This document shows, in pieces, positions 1 to 8,263 of a stretch of 64,000 bases of DNA. The first letter of the stretch is position 1, and every line of letters starts with the position of its first letter. Location of the stretch: positions 1-64,000 of the forward strand of contig CANMWJ010000019.1 in NCBI GenBank assembly GCA_947501565.1. The letters run 5' to 3'. The notes below the pieces were generated by a model that made no database searches, had not been told where the DNA came from, and was given only the letters and a program-made list of their open reading frames with translations. This stretch comes from an uncultured Marinobacterium sp. (GTDB taxonomy: Bacteria > Pseudomonadota > Gammaproteobacteria > Pseudomonadales > Balneatricaceae). The position numbers and the translations under genes are program-made.

Positions 1-73
<73 letters not shown>

Positions 74-89
74 TCAACGTGGCGCGTAT

Positions 90-116
90 ATTATAGAGCA
101 GTTACAGAAAGCACAA
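90..116 (-). promoter_or_regulatory. Probable sigma70 promoter of tRNA-fMet
   Basis: On the minus strand an exact TATAAT lies at 95-90. A TTGTGC at 116-111 is 15 bases upstream, or 17 bases from the overlapping TAATAT. The stretch after the -10 is GC-rich (GCGCC), as in stringently controlled stable-RNA promoters. The start would fall about 10 bases before the tRNA. Confidence 0.55.
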
Positions 117-245
117 CCTTTTGTTTAAAAAAATAAAAATCGGTTACTTATTACTCAGCTATAACCACATCATAGCCCTTTTTGGGGTAAATCTGATGGC
201 AAGTGCGCAGCAATTTGATATTTTTCCAACAACTGTTTTGAATGA

Positions 246-1124
246 ATGATCAACGTGACTGACCAGCGCCCGCTCTGTTACATAGGCCTGCCGCAGTGGA
301 ATCATCCTGAGTGGGGCGATGGCCCGTTAGCGGCCAGCCAAAACGCCTCTCCACTGCGGCGTTACGCCCGCTATTTTTCTTCAGTAGAAGGAAACACGAC
401 TTTTTACGGTTTACCTAGCCCCGATGCCATTAAACGCTGGCGTGACGATGCGGGCGAACAATTCCGCTTCTGTTTTAAGTTTCCCAAAAGCATCTCACAC
501 GAAAACAGTTTGAGAAATTGTGCCGACGAACTAGATACGCTGTTTAAATGCGCTGCGCAGTTCGAAGAGCAACTGGGCCTGCTCAGCCTGCAGCTACCGG
601 ATAGTTTCTCTCCGAATGAGCTGCCGACACTGGAAACTTTTCTGCGTAACCTGCCCGAAGCGTTCAACTACAGCATCGAAGTACGAAATCCCGGCTTTTT
701 TCAGAAGGATGACCAAGAACGCCACTTTAATCAGCTTCTAATGGAAACCGGCGTTAACCGCACCACCTTTGATACTCGTGCACTGTTTAAACACCCTGCA
801 GAAGATCCAGCCACGCGCGAAGCACTCACGGCCAAGCCCAACCTGCCCGTACATGTGCTGGCGACGAGTCAGAATCCAATGGTGCGTTTTATTACCGCAA
901 TGGATTGGGAATCCAGTACCAACTATCTGACACCCTGGGTCAACAAAACAGTCCAATGGTTAAACGAGGGACGCTCTCCCTTCATATTTCTTCACACACC
1001 AGATAACGCCCAGGCCCCAGAGGTCGCCCAACATTTTGTCGCGCTACTGGAGCAACATAAACCGGGGCAGACACGCTTTACCGACTGGCCTGATCAATCT
1101 CAACAACAGAGCGCTTTATTCTGA
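246..1124 (+). CDS. DUF72 (YecE-like) family protein
   Basis: This 292-residue protein belongs to the DUF72/YecE family, a TIM-barrel-like fold of unknown biochemical role. Family features are the N-terminal IGLPQWNHPEW segment, the FSSVEGNTTFYGLP stretch around residues 40-55, the FRFCFKFPKSISH segment near 75, and the SIEVRN strand near 140. The start at 246 gives the family-typical N terminus. A second ATG at 242 is in another frame. The stop codon overlaps the start of the next gene by one base (TGATG), so the two are probably translated together. The family assignment is firm; no function can be stated. Confidence 0.85.
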   Translation: MINVTDQRPLCYIGLPQWNHPEWGDGPLAASQNASPLRRYARYFSSVEGNTTFYGLPSPDAIKRWRDDAGEQFRFCFKFPKSISHENSLRNCADELDTLFKCAAQFEEQLGLLSLQLPDSFSPNELPTLETFLRNLPEAFNYSIEVRNPGFFQKDDQERHFNQLLMETGVNRTTFDTRALFKHPAEDPATREALTAKPNLPVHVLATSQNPMVRFITAMDWESSTNYLTPWVNKTVQWLNEGRSPFIFLHTPDNAQAPEVAQHFVALLEQHKPGQTRFTDWPDQSQQQSALF

Positions 1125-1732
1125 TGAACTTTATCTATGTGATGGACCCGATGTGCAGCTGGTGCTGGGCTTTTTCAGCAGTCATGGATGAGTTAAATAC
1201 CGCCTACCCCGACAGCGAGATCACCTACCTCATGGGTGGGCTTGCTCCGGACAGCGACGATCCGATGCCCCAGCAGCTACAACAGGCTATCCAGTCTACC
1301 TGGCATACCATTGAACGTCAGACCGGTACCGAGTTTAACCACGATTTCTGGACAGAATGTGCGCCACGGAGAAGCACTTATCTGGCCTGTCGCGCAGTAA
1401 TCACGGCAGAGACAATGCGCCCTGGCACGGCTGCCAGCATGGTTCAGGCTATTCAACACGCCTACTACCTGAATGCACGTAATCCTTCTGATACAGAAAC
1501 ACTGTCAGACCTTGCATCGGAGCTGGAGCTGGTTCAAAAAGTGTTCACACAATCCTTACACAGCGTCGAAACAGAGCAAACGCTACAACAACACCTTCAA
1601 TTGGCACGCCAACTTGGTGCTCAGGGTTTTCCGAGCTTATATCTGCGTCAGGAGCAAGGCGCGCAAGCGGTGGCATTAGGATACTGTAACTGGAACACAC
1701 TGCAGCTGCGGATCGAACAAGCCGTTCGATAA
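1124..1732 (+). CDS. DsbA-family thioredoxin-fold protein
   Basis: This 202-residue protein has the N-terminal motif MDPMCSWCWAF, with a CSWC active site at about residues 11-14. This matches the DsbA-like/FrnE-like thioredoxin superfamily (COG3531-type oxidoreductases). There is no signal peptide, so it probably acts in the cytoplasm rather than as periplasmic DsbA. The C-terminal QGFPSLYL carries the cis-proline loop of the fold. The gene begins within the stop codon of the DUF72 gene, implying coupling. A disulfide exchange or isomerase role is inferred from the CxxC motif; the substrate is unknown. Confidence 0.82.
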   Translation: MNFIYVMDPMCSWCWAFSAVMDELNTAYPDSEITYLMGGLAPDSDDPMPQQLQQAIQSTWHTIERQTGTEFNHDFWTECAPRRSTYLACRAVITAETMRPGTAASMVQAIQHAYYLNARNPSDTETLSDLASELELVQKVFTQSLHSVETEQTLQQHLQLARQLGAQGFPSLYLRQEQGAQAVALGYCNWNTLQLRIEQAVR

Positions 1733-1778
1733 AAAGTTTGAAAGGGGAAATTAAGGAATAAGAACTGAAGTGGAATGA

Positions 1779-1803
1779 GCGGGGATAAAGGCGTTATCCC
1801 CGC
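1779..1803. terminator. Perfect 10-bp hairpin between convergent genes
   Basis: GCGGGGATAA (1779-1788) pairs with TTATCCCCGC (1794-1803) across a 5-base loop. It lies between the ends of the DsbA-like gene and the cold-shock gene. Neither side has a clear T run, so its action as a bidirectional terminator is inferred from position and stem strength. Confidence 0.5.
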
Positions 1804-1811
1804 AGAAAGGA

Positions 1812-2273
1812 TCAAGCGCGAACGACGGATACGTCTTCGGCCTGCAAACCTTTGTCGCTTTCGCGAACACTGAACAGGACTTTCTGACCTTCAGCCAGAG
1901 AGCGGTGGCCACGGCCACGGATATTGCGGAAATGCACAAAAACATCGTCGCCGTTGTCACGGGTGATAAATCCAAATCCCTTGGAAACGTTAAACCATTT
2001 AACCGTACCGACTTCACGATTTTCATCTTCGGCGGATAGATCGGCTTCTTCAGCGCCGGACGCAACATTATTCTGAGCAACAGCAGGAGAGACTGCCGCA
2101 GCTTCGCCCATGGACGCAATCAGAGTACTCGCCAAAACAGAACCAAATACCACAACAAGAACAGGCGCACTCATCCCTACTTCTACACCCGCCACTGCCT
2201 CCAGCAGGAACGGAACAGCCAGTGCAGCGACAACACTGACAACAACAGATCGGATTAGCTTATTACCACTCAT
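1812..2273 (-). CDS. Cold-shock-domain protein with N-terminal membrane region
   Basis: This 153-residue protein joins two parts. Residues about 5-60 form two hydrophobic segments ([19 protein letters not shown], and [18 protein letters not shown]). After an acidic linker rich in Glu and Asp, residues about 88-153 form a classical cold-shock domain with [16 protein letters not shown], the RNP1 motif KGFGFI and the RNP2 motif VFVHF. CspA-type proteins are usually about 70 residues and soluble. The domain binds single-stranded RNA or DNA, so this version probably holds nucleic-acid binding at the inner membrane. The gene stands alone, divergent from slyX. Domain calls are firm; the membrane location is inferred from hydrophobicity. 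Confidence 0.87.
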   Translation of the reverse strand: MSGNKLIRSVVVSVVAALAVPFLLEAVAGVEVGMSAPVLVVVFGSVLASTLIASMGEAAAVSPAVAQNNVASGAEEADLSAEDENREVGTVKWFNVSKGFGFITRDNGDDVFVHFRNIRGRGHRSLAEGQKVLFSVRESDKGLQAEDVSVVRA

Positions 2274-2404
2274 TTAGCTATCTCTTTTAATTCAACTTTT
2301 ATGATTGTTAATGAATATAATGCCTAAAAACAGCACCAAGCTGACACATATATCCAATTTAGGTCATTTATTCAACAGCTTATCCCTGTATTAAGTGGTT
2401 TTAT

Positions 2405-2432
2405 TTGACTTGGGTATTCTCTATTCTGTAAT
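2405..2432 (+). promoter_or_regulatory. Probable sigma70 promoter of slyX-plsB
   Basis: TTGACT (2405-2410) and TGTAAT (2427-2432) are separated by 16 bases, each matching five of six consensus bases. The predicted start lies about 20 bases before slyX. Confidence 0.55.
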
Positions 2433-2457
2433 CACACCGTATTTTTAGGGGTACTAG

Positions 2458-2667
2458 ATGTCGCATAGTGAAGAGATCGCTGAGCTGCAAAGCCGAGTCG
2501 CTTTTCAGGAAGACGCCATTGATAAGCTCAGCGCAGAAATAGCGCGGCAAGACAAAGAGATTGAAATGCTCACCCGCATGATCAAAATCATGAATAAGAA
2601 CATGAAAGCGCTGGAAGGTGATTCACCGATGTCTCCGCAGGATGAGCCACCACCACCGCACTACTGA
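2458..2667 (+). CDS. slyX: SlyX family protein
   Basis: This 69-residue protein is almost entirely a coiled coil (residues 5-55, heptads of Leu/Ile/Met with charged residues). It ends in PPPPHY, the C-terminal signature of SlyX. SlyX is a small conserved gammaproteobacterial protein of unclear function, named for its position beside slyD in E. coli. Here it sits in front of plsB with a 28-base gap and probably shares its transcript. The length matches the family (about 72). Confidence 0.88.
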   Translation: MSHSEEIAELQSRVAFQEDAIDKLSAEIARQDKEIEMLTRMIKIMNKNMKALEGDSPMSPQDEPPPPHY

Positions 2668-2695
2668 GTCAGCAGCCACGAAGGAGTCGGGACTG

Positions 2696-4972
2696 ATGAA
2701 TTGGCTAGCCACACCCAAGAAACACCTGCTGAAACTGCTGATAAGCTCTAAAACACTGGGCTTTGAACGACTCACCGCTTCCCCCGACACCTACTTCCTG
2801 CTGGAACATAAACGCGACAGCCACCAGCTGCTGTTGCGTTCTCTGCTCCCTTCGCTGGATGAAGACCATATCCTCTTTGCTGATTCCAACGGTGAAAAAC
2901 CACTGAAGGAAGAGCTGGACACACTGTTTCGTGCACAACAGAGCAATCCCTCGCTGGATATACAGATCATCCCGGTTTCAATTTTTCATGGCCGTTTACC
3001 GCACAAAGAGAGCAGCTGGCTGAAACAGCTGTTTGGCGAACAGTGGCACCCCGGACATAACCTAAGAAAAAGCCTGCAGGTTCTGGTTAACGGCAGGGAA
3101 ACACTGATTCAGGCCGATAACGCACTACGCCTGAGCGACCTTCTCGACATCGACGCCGAGAGCAGTGCCCGCAAGGCCACGCGTGTTCTGCGCACCCATT
3201 TCCAAATCCGACGCCGCGCAATAATCGGCCCAGACCTATCCCATCGCAATACGCTGCTGGCGGACGTAATGCGCCACCCTCAAGTTCAGCAAACGCTGGA
3301 GCAGCACGCTGAACAGCGCGGAGAAAACCGGCTTCACGTAGAGCAGCAAGGAAAGAAGATCCTCGAAGGCATTGCGGCCGACTTTAATCCCGCCATCGCA
3401 CGCATGCTGAACAATCTGGTCACAGTTGCCTGCCGGCGTCTGTATCGAGATGTGGAAGTGCACAATATCGCGCCTGTACGCGACCTGGCGCTGGATCATC
3501 AATTGATCTACCTGCCCTGCCACCGCAGTCATATGGACTACCTGCTGCTATCCTGGGTACTTTACCGCCAGGGCCTCATGCTTCCCCACGTTGCCGCCGG
3601 TGATAATCTGAATATCCCGCTTATCGGCCCGTTGCTCAAACGCGGCGGCGCGATCTTTATGCGCCGCAAGTTTCATGGCGACCAGTTATATTACGCACTG
3701 TACAAGGCATACCTGGAAGCGATGAGCCACCGCGGCCACGCACTGGAGTATTTCATTGAGGGGGGACGCAGCCGCACCGGACGCCTGCTTCCAGCCAAAA
3801 CCGGTCTCCTGAAGATGTCAGTCGAATCCTTCACCGCTACCCCGCAGAAACCGGTGGCTATTGTGCCGGTCTGGATTGGTTACGATAAGCTGGTTGAGAG
3901 CAGCAGTTATCAGCATGAACTGGCCGGACAGTCGAAGCAGAGTGAAAACCTCGGCAATACACTGGGGGCCGCCAGCATACTTATTAAACGTTTCGGCAAG
4001 GCACACCTTAGCTTCGGCACACCACTGCCTCTGGCGGAGGTCATCAGCCCACTTGAAGATCCGCAGCAACAGGCAGTCCAGTTGGGCAAGCGAACACTTC
4101 GGGCGATCAACGGCGCGGCCAAACTTACACCCATCAGCCTGATCGCCACCACCCTACTCAACGCACCCGGAATTTCCCTGTCACAACAGGCACTCGAAGT
4201 ACAACTTACCGAATTGAAAGCGATGCTGGGAGGTCTCTATCCGGAGATACTGACTCAGGATCTGGAGCAACCAGTGAAGCGCTGGATAACCGATGCTCTC
4301 GACCTGAAACAGATCAGCGCGGATAAGTCTTCGATCTACATGAATAGCGCGCAGGCCCAGGCTTCCACTTTTTATCGCAACAACATTCTGCATCTACTGG
4401 CCCTACCGGGGCTCTATCTACTTCTGGCCCGACGCCTGCCAGGCAGCCCGTCCCAGACCTTTAACCGCCTGCTGAAAGAGCTCTATCCGGTGCTGGATGC
4501 AGAACTGACACTGCCAGTAACCACCGACGCACTAACACCTTATCTACGCCAGGCCCGCGATCAACTTAGGGAAAAGGGCCTGCTTTCTGAAAACAACCGA
4601 CGCTGGTACGCCAACGATTGTGCGCCGGCATCTCTGTTGGCGATGACAGTCGAACCGATCTTGCTGCGCTACTATATGGTCTTACGGGTGCTGGATCGTT
4701 ACCGGGAGATCGCTGCGGACGACCTGCTTGATGTTACCCGCCGTCTCGCCTTGCGTATTCACCAGGAGTACGGCTTCCACTCACGGGAGTATGCAGAACC
4801 GCGTGTTATCCAGAGTTTTATCGATCAGGCGTTGGAAACAGGTTTAATAACAGAGCGAGACGGACGCCTCTGCTGCCTGCAGAATCCACAACCACTCTTC
4901 AAGCTGGCCCGAAAAGTGTTGCGCCCTCACCTGATTGTTCGGATCGACGAGCGCTTGGGAAGCCGCGGTTAA
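2696..4972 (+). CDS. plsB: Glycerol-3-phosphate acyltransferase
   Basis: PlsB acylates sn-glycerol-3-phosphate at position 1 on the inner membrane, the first step of phospholipid synthesis. The acyltransferase motif HX4D is at residues 276-281 (HRSHMD) and the substrate-binding motif EGGRSRTG at 355-362. The product has 758 residues, compared with about 807 in E. coli. The frame is open further upstream to 2618, but the ATG at 2696 is preceded by AAGGAG with 9-base spacing and gives the family N terminus (MNWLATPKK), so this start was chosen. The stop overlaps the stop of rsmJ on the other strand. Confidence 0.95.
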   Translation: MNWLATPKKHLLKLLISSKTLGFERLTASPDTYFLLEHKRDSHQLLLRSLLPSLDEDHILFADSNGEKPLKEELDTLFRAQQSNPSLDIQIIPVSIFHGRLPHKESSWLKQLFGEQWHPGHNLRKSLQVLVNGRETLIQADNALRLSDLLDIDAESSARKATRVLRTHFQIRRRAIIGPDLSHRNTLLADVMRHPQVQQTLEQHAEQRGENRLHVEQQGKKILEGIAADFNPAIARMLNNLVTVACRRLYRDVEVHNIAPVRDLALDHQLIYLPCHRSHMDYLLLSWVLYRQGLMLPHVAAGDNLNIPLIGPLLKRGGAIFMRRKFHGDQLYYALYKAYLEAMSHRGHALEYFIEGGRSRTGRLLPAKTGLLKMSVESFTATPQKPVAIVPVWIGYDKLVESSSYQHELAGQSKQSENLGNTLGAASILIKRFGKAHLSFGTPLPLAEVISPLEDPQQQAVQLGKRTLRAINGAAKLTPISLIATTLLNAPGISLSQQALEVQLTELKAMLGGLYPEILTQDLEQPVKRWITDALDLKQISADKSSIYMNSAQAQASTFYRNNILHLLALPGLYLLLARRLPGSPSQTFNRLLKELYPVLDAELTLPVTTDALTPYLRQARDQLREKGLLSENNRRWYANDCAPASLLAMTVEPILLRYYMVLRVLDRYREIAADDLLDVTRRLALRIHQEYGFHSREYAEPRVIQSFIDQALETGLITERDGRLCCLQNPQPLFKLARKVLRPHLIVRIDERLGSRG

Positions 4973-5757
4973 GCGAGTTTTTTCAGGGTGTAGATATCGT
5001 AGCGGCTGGATTTACCCTCAAGCTGGTAGCTGGGAGCCCGCGATCCGATCAGCGGCGCTTTGCGCGGGCGCTTAACTACCACACGATTTTCAGCAATCGC
5101 CAGCGCAGCCGCCAGCAGCTCTTCAGCATCGGTATCATCCCCGACCACGGGACGGAACACCCGCATCTCCTTTTTAACCAGCGCTGATTTATCGTTGTGT
5201 GGAAACATCGGGTCCACATAAACCACCTGATAACGTTCGCCAGCAGCGGCCTGCTCACGCATCCAGTCGATGCTGTTGGCATGATGCAGGTGCATACGGT
5301 CCGTAATCTTCGCAACATCAGGATCCACTTCAGCGCGTGCAAGGCCGTCCGCCAGCAGTGCATGAATGACCGGAGAGCGCTCAACCAGGGTCATATCACA
5401 ACCCAGCGTAGCCAGCACAAAGGCGTCTTTACCCAAACCAGCAGTCACATCCAGCACTTGTGGCCGAATACCTGACTTGATACCCACTGCCTTGGCGATC
5501 ATCTGACCTTTACCACCACCAAACTTGCGACGGTGCGCAGTAGCGCCAGTAAGAAAGTCTGCCTGGATGGCCCCAGGCGCTTTTTTACCTGTCGCCTGCA
5601 GACTCAATCCAGTCTCTGCGACGCGCAGCAGAACCTCATAGGATTCACTCTCCGCTTCGGATGAGATCAGAGTCAGGCCCAGCTCATTTGCCAGTGTTTC
5701 AGCTTTTTCACTACAAAGGGGATCAAGTGCCAGAACGGCAACAGCATCTTTCATCAT
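4969..5757 (-). CDS. rsmJ: 16S rRNA (guanine1516-N2)-methyltransferase
   Basis: RsmJ (YhiQ) uses S-adenosylmethionine to methylate G1516 of 16S rRNA. The 262-residue protein shows the family block [21 protein letters not shown], an AdoMet motif [14 protein letters not shown] near residue 103, and the catalytic-type motif YVDPMFP. Two adjacent ATG codons (5757 and 5754) could serve as start. It is the last gene of a four-gene minus operon (tsaB, uppP, orf, rsmJ), 3 bases from the preceding gene. Its stop overlaps the stop of plsB in the bases TTAA (4969-4972). Confidence 0.93.
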   Translation of the reverse strand: MMKDAVAVLALDPLCSEKAETLANELGLTLISSEAESESYEVLLRVAETGLSLQATGKKAPGAIQADFLTGATAHRRKFGGGKGQMIAKAVGIKSGIRPQVLDVTAGLGKDAFVLATLGCDMTLVERSPVIHALLADGLARAEVDPDVAKITDRMHLHHANSIDWMREQAAAGERYQVVYVDPMFPHNDKSALVKKEMRVFRPVVGDDTDAEELLAAALAIAENRVVVKRPRKAPLIGSRAPSYQLEGKSSRYDIYTLKKLA

Positions 5758-5760
5758 AAA

Positions 5761-6072
5761 TCAGACATAGAGGTCGATACCGACCAGCTCGCCACCCGCA
5801 GAACGCGGCTGGAAGCTTTCGGTTTCGGCATAGGTTTCCAGCGCTTCACGGGTACTGAAGCTGATCCCTTGGATCTGCTCGAAGTTCGGTTTACTGGCAC
5901 TCAGCGGGACAAACTCGCCCTGCAACGATTGGTTACTGTGGTTACTGAAGGTTTCGCGACTTTTATCGGTTCGCGGTGCAGTCTCCGGCTGAGACGCAGG
6001 TTGCGGACGCGACAACGCACGCTGACGCTGGATTGTCGTCAGCTGTGTAATCTGTTGCGCACCTACCTGCAT
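5761..6072 (-). CDS. Hypothetical protein in the tsaB-uppP-rsmJ operon
   Basis: This 103-residue protein was not assigned to a family. The N-terminal half is Gln-, Thr- and Pro-rich and looks disordered. The C-terminal half (FEQIQGISFSTREALETYAETE, ending GGELVGIDLYV) looks more ordered. There is no signal peptide or membrane segment. A GAGGA ribosome-binding site lies 7 bases before the ATG, with gaps of 18 bases after uppP and 3 bases before rsmJ. It is therefore very likely a real translated gene of the operon. No function is proposed. Confidence 0.75.
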   Translation of the reverse strand: MQVGAQQITQLTTIQRQRALSRPQPASQPETAPRTDKSRETFSNHSNQSLQGEFVPLSASKPNFEQIQGISFSTREALETYAETESFQPRSAGGELVGIDLYV

Positions 6073-6090
6073 CTGCTTTCCTCAACCGGT

Positions 6091-6891
6091 TCAGGCGATG
6101 AAATATACCGCCAACAAAGTAACACCTAAGAGTAAACGGTAGATCACAAATGGCCCCATGCCAACACGATCCAGCCATTTGAGGAACAGGTGGATACAGC
6201 TGTAAGCACTGACTGCCGCCAGAATTGCACCGACGATCACCATCGTCCATTGCGCATCGGTACCGGTTTCCGCCAGCTCTTTCCCCTTCAGCAGTCCCGC
6301 CCCCAGAATGACCGGAATCGACAACAGGAAGGAGAAACGTGCTGCCGCCTGACGCTGGTACCCTAGCATCAGCGCTGCTGTGATGGTGATACCACTGCGC
6401 GAGGTGCCTGGAATCAACGCCACTGCCTGCGCGAAACCAATGTACAGCGCGTGTTTCAGAGTAATCTCTTTTAACGGACGTACTTCTGTGCGGGAGGCAT
6501 CCGCGTACCAGAGCAGCGCACCAAAGATCAGCGTGGTTCCCGCGATAACCAGGATTGAGCGACCGTAAACATCGATAATGTCGTTGATAGCCAGACCGAA
6601 AACCACGGCGGGAATGGTTGCCAGAGCAACGTACCAGGCCAGCCAGCCATCCGGACTCATGCGACCACGCAGAGAATTGAGCCATGCAACGATCATGACC
6701 GCGATATCTTTACGGAAGTAAAGCATCACCGCACAGAGGGAACCGATGTGAACTCCCACATCAAACGCCAGCCCCTGATCCTCCCAGCCCAACAGCTGGG
6801 ACGGCAGAATAAGGTGCGCCGAACTCGAAATAGGAAGAAATTCAGTCAATCCCTGTATCAGGGCGAGAAACGTAACCTGTAGCCAATCCAT
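6091..6891 (-). CDS. uppP: Undecaprenyl-diphosphatase
   Basis: UppP (BacA) removes a phosphate from undecaprenyl diphosphate in the inner membrane, regenerating the lipid carrier for peptidoglycan and other surface polymers. Overexpression in other bacteria gives bacitracin resistance. The 266-residue protein carries the family signature QGLTEFLPISSSAHL at residues 14-28 and the second motif PGTSRSGITI near 160, and is mostly hydrophobic helices. The length is typical (about 270). It starts 3 bases after tsaB, in the same operon. Confidence 0.95.
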   Translation of the reverse strand: MDWLQVTFLALIQGLTEFLPISSSAHLILPSQLLGWEDQGLAFDVGVHIGSLCAVMLYFRKDIAVMIVAWLNSLRGRMSPDGWLAWYVALATIPAVVFGLAINDIIDVYGRSILVIAGTTLIFGALLWYADASRTEVRPLKEITLKHALYIGFAQAVALIPGTSRSGITITAALMLGYQRQAAARFSFLLSIPVILGAGLLKGKELAETGTDAQWTMVIVGAILAAVSAYSCIHLFLKWLDRVGMGPFVIYRLLLGVTLLAVYFIA

Positions 6892-6894
6892 AAC

Positions 6895-7584
6895 TTACTG
6901 CTGGTCCTTCTTTTTCCATGCGACTTCATCACGCAGATAGACCGGCAACGCCTCTTCGGGCGCTACCGTGTTCCCTGCCTCCAATTCTTTTACGGCCAGT
7001 GTCAGCATATCCTGTGCCGCCGGGTAAATGCTGTCCGGCAGAAGTGCAACCGCCGCCTGTACAGCCTCTGACATCGCTTCGAGGTAACACCAGCCACTGC
7101 CCCCGACCGTCCACTGACCGTCGATCTGCGGCAGTTCCAGGGCATCTGGTGCACACACGGTTTCCGGCATCAGTTCAACCGGCAAACCGTTGTCGAAGCG
7201 ATACGCGCAACAGTAGATCTCGTTCATACGCGCATCCAGTGCCGTAACCACCTGCGCGGCACCGGTGCTACGGTGGATCTGCAACGCCATCGCGGCCAGC
7301 GTAGATACCGGTAACATCGGCAACTCAGCCGCAAACGCCAGCCCTTGCGCTGCCCCCGTAGCGATACGGATGCCGGCAAAGGAACCCGGGCCACGCCCAA
7401 AGGCGATCGCATCCAGGTCAGAAACTTTCATATCAACATCGGCCAGCATCTGTTGCACCATCGGCAACAGTTCTTTGGTGTGCTGACGGGGAATGATGCG
7501 AAAGTCCTCTTTCACTTCACCATCGCGATAAAGTGCCACCGAACATGCGTCGGTAGAGGTATCCAGAGCGAGTAATTTGGGCAT
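6895..7584 (-). CDS. tsaB: tRNA threonylcarbamoyladenosine biosynthesis protein TsaB
   Basis: TsaB (YeaZ) is the ASKHA-fold partner that dimerises with TsaD and, with TsaE, makes the t6A37 modification in ANN-decoding tRNAs. The 229-residue protein starts LLALDTSTDACSVAL. It carries GRGPGSFAGIRI near residue 65, the interface motif shared with TsaD-type proteins. The length matches the family (about 230). It is the first gene of the minus operon with uppP and rsmJ. Upstream, a weak 6-bp hairpin (7608-7629) separates it from ubiX. Confidence 0.94.
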   Translation of the reverse strand: MPKLLALDTSTDACSVALYRDGEVKEDFRIIPRQHTKELLPMVQQMLADVDMKVSDLDAIAFGRGPGSFAGIRIATGAAQGLAFAAELPMLPVSTLAAMALQIHRSTGAAQVVTALDARMNEIYCCAYRFDNGLPVELMPETVCAPDALELPQIDGQWTVGGSGWCYLEAMSEAVQAAVALLPDSIYPAAQDMLTLAVKELEAGNTVAPEEALPVYLRDEVAWKKKDQQ

Positions 7585-7639
7585 GGCTACAACCTGTTTT
7601 CAGACAAGGAGCGAATTCTACTCCGCTCCCGTGACGATT

Positions 7640-8263
7640 TCACGTAATGAGATCATCCCCCCAACGCGGCATCAGGGTCTGTTCTACACCTAACTGGTTC
7701 AGAATACGTGCCACCACGAAGTCGACCATCTCCTCCACGGTGCTGGGTTTGTTGTAGAAACCCGGGCTGGCGGGGATCACTACCGCCCCCATACGGGTCA
7801 GCTTGAGCATATGTTCGAGGTGAATTTCAGAATAAGGCGCTTCGCGTGGCACCAGAATCAGCTGACGACGCTCCTTCAACGCCACATCCGCGGCGCGCTC
7901 GATCAGGTTATTGCTCGCGCCACAGGCAACCGCTGACAGGGTACCGGTGCTGCAGGGGCAAACCACCATCGCCGAGGGTGCTCCGGAGCCGGATGCCACC
8001 GGAGACATCCACTGCTCGCGTCCGAACACACGGATCTGCCCATCTTTCGCGTTGTAACGCTGAGTCAGGTAACTCTCCTGATCGGTCGGCGTACCCGGCA
8101 ATTTTTCGTCGGTCTCAGTAGCGATCACCACCTGCGCCGCTTTGGAGATCAGCACCATCACCTGAATATCCGCCGCGACCAGACACTCCAGCAGGCGCAA
8201 ACCATACTGCGCACCGGATGCTCCGGTAATTGCCAGCGTTACCCGATCCAAAGTCATGGTCAT
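7640..8263 (-). CDS. ubiX: Flavin prenyltransferase UbiX
   Basis: UbiX attaches a dimethylallyl group to FMN, producing the prenylated FMN cofactor of UbiD, the decarboxylase of ubiquinone synthesis. The 207-residue protein has the N-terminal flavin-binding motif ITGASGAQYGLRLLE. It also has the conserved VVCPCSTGTLSAVACG near residue 95, and the C-terminal region MRWGDD. The ATG overlaps the mpl stop as ATGA, so translation is probably coupled. An alternative ATG two codons downstream is possible. Confidence 0.93.
   Translation of the reverse strand: MTMTLDRVTLAITGASGAQYGLRLLECLVAADIQVMVLISKAAQVVIATETDEKLPGTPTDQESYLTQRYNAKDGQIRVFGREQWMSPVASGSGAPSAMVVCPCSTGTLSAVACGASNNLIERAADVALKERRQLILVPREAPYSEIHLEHMLKLTRMGAVVIPASPGFYNKPSTVEEMVDFVVARILNQLGVEQTLMPRWGDDLIT

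Noticed and set aside
5963-6685. A 240-residue frame overlapping uppP on the same strand
   Set aside because: Arg/Ser/Cys-rich and inconsistent with the certain uppP frame.
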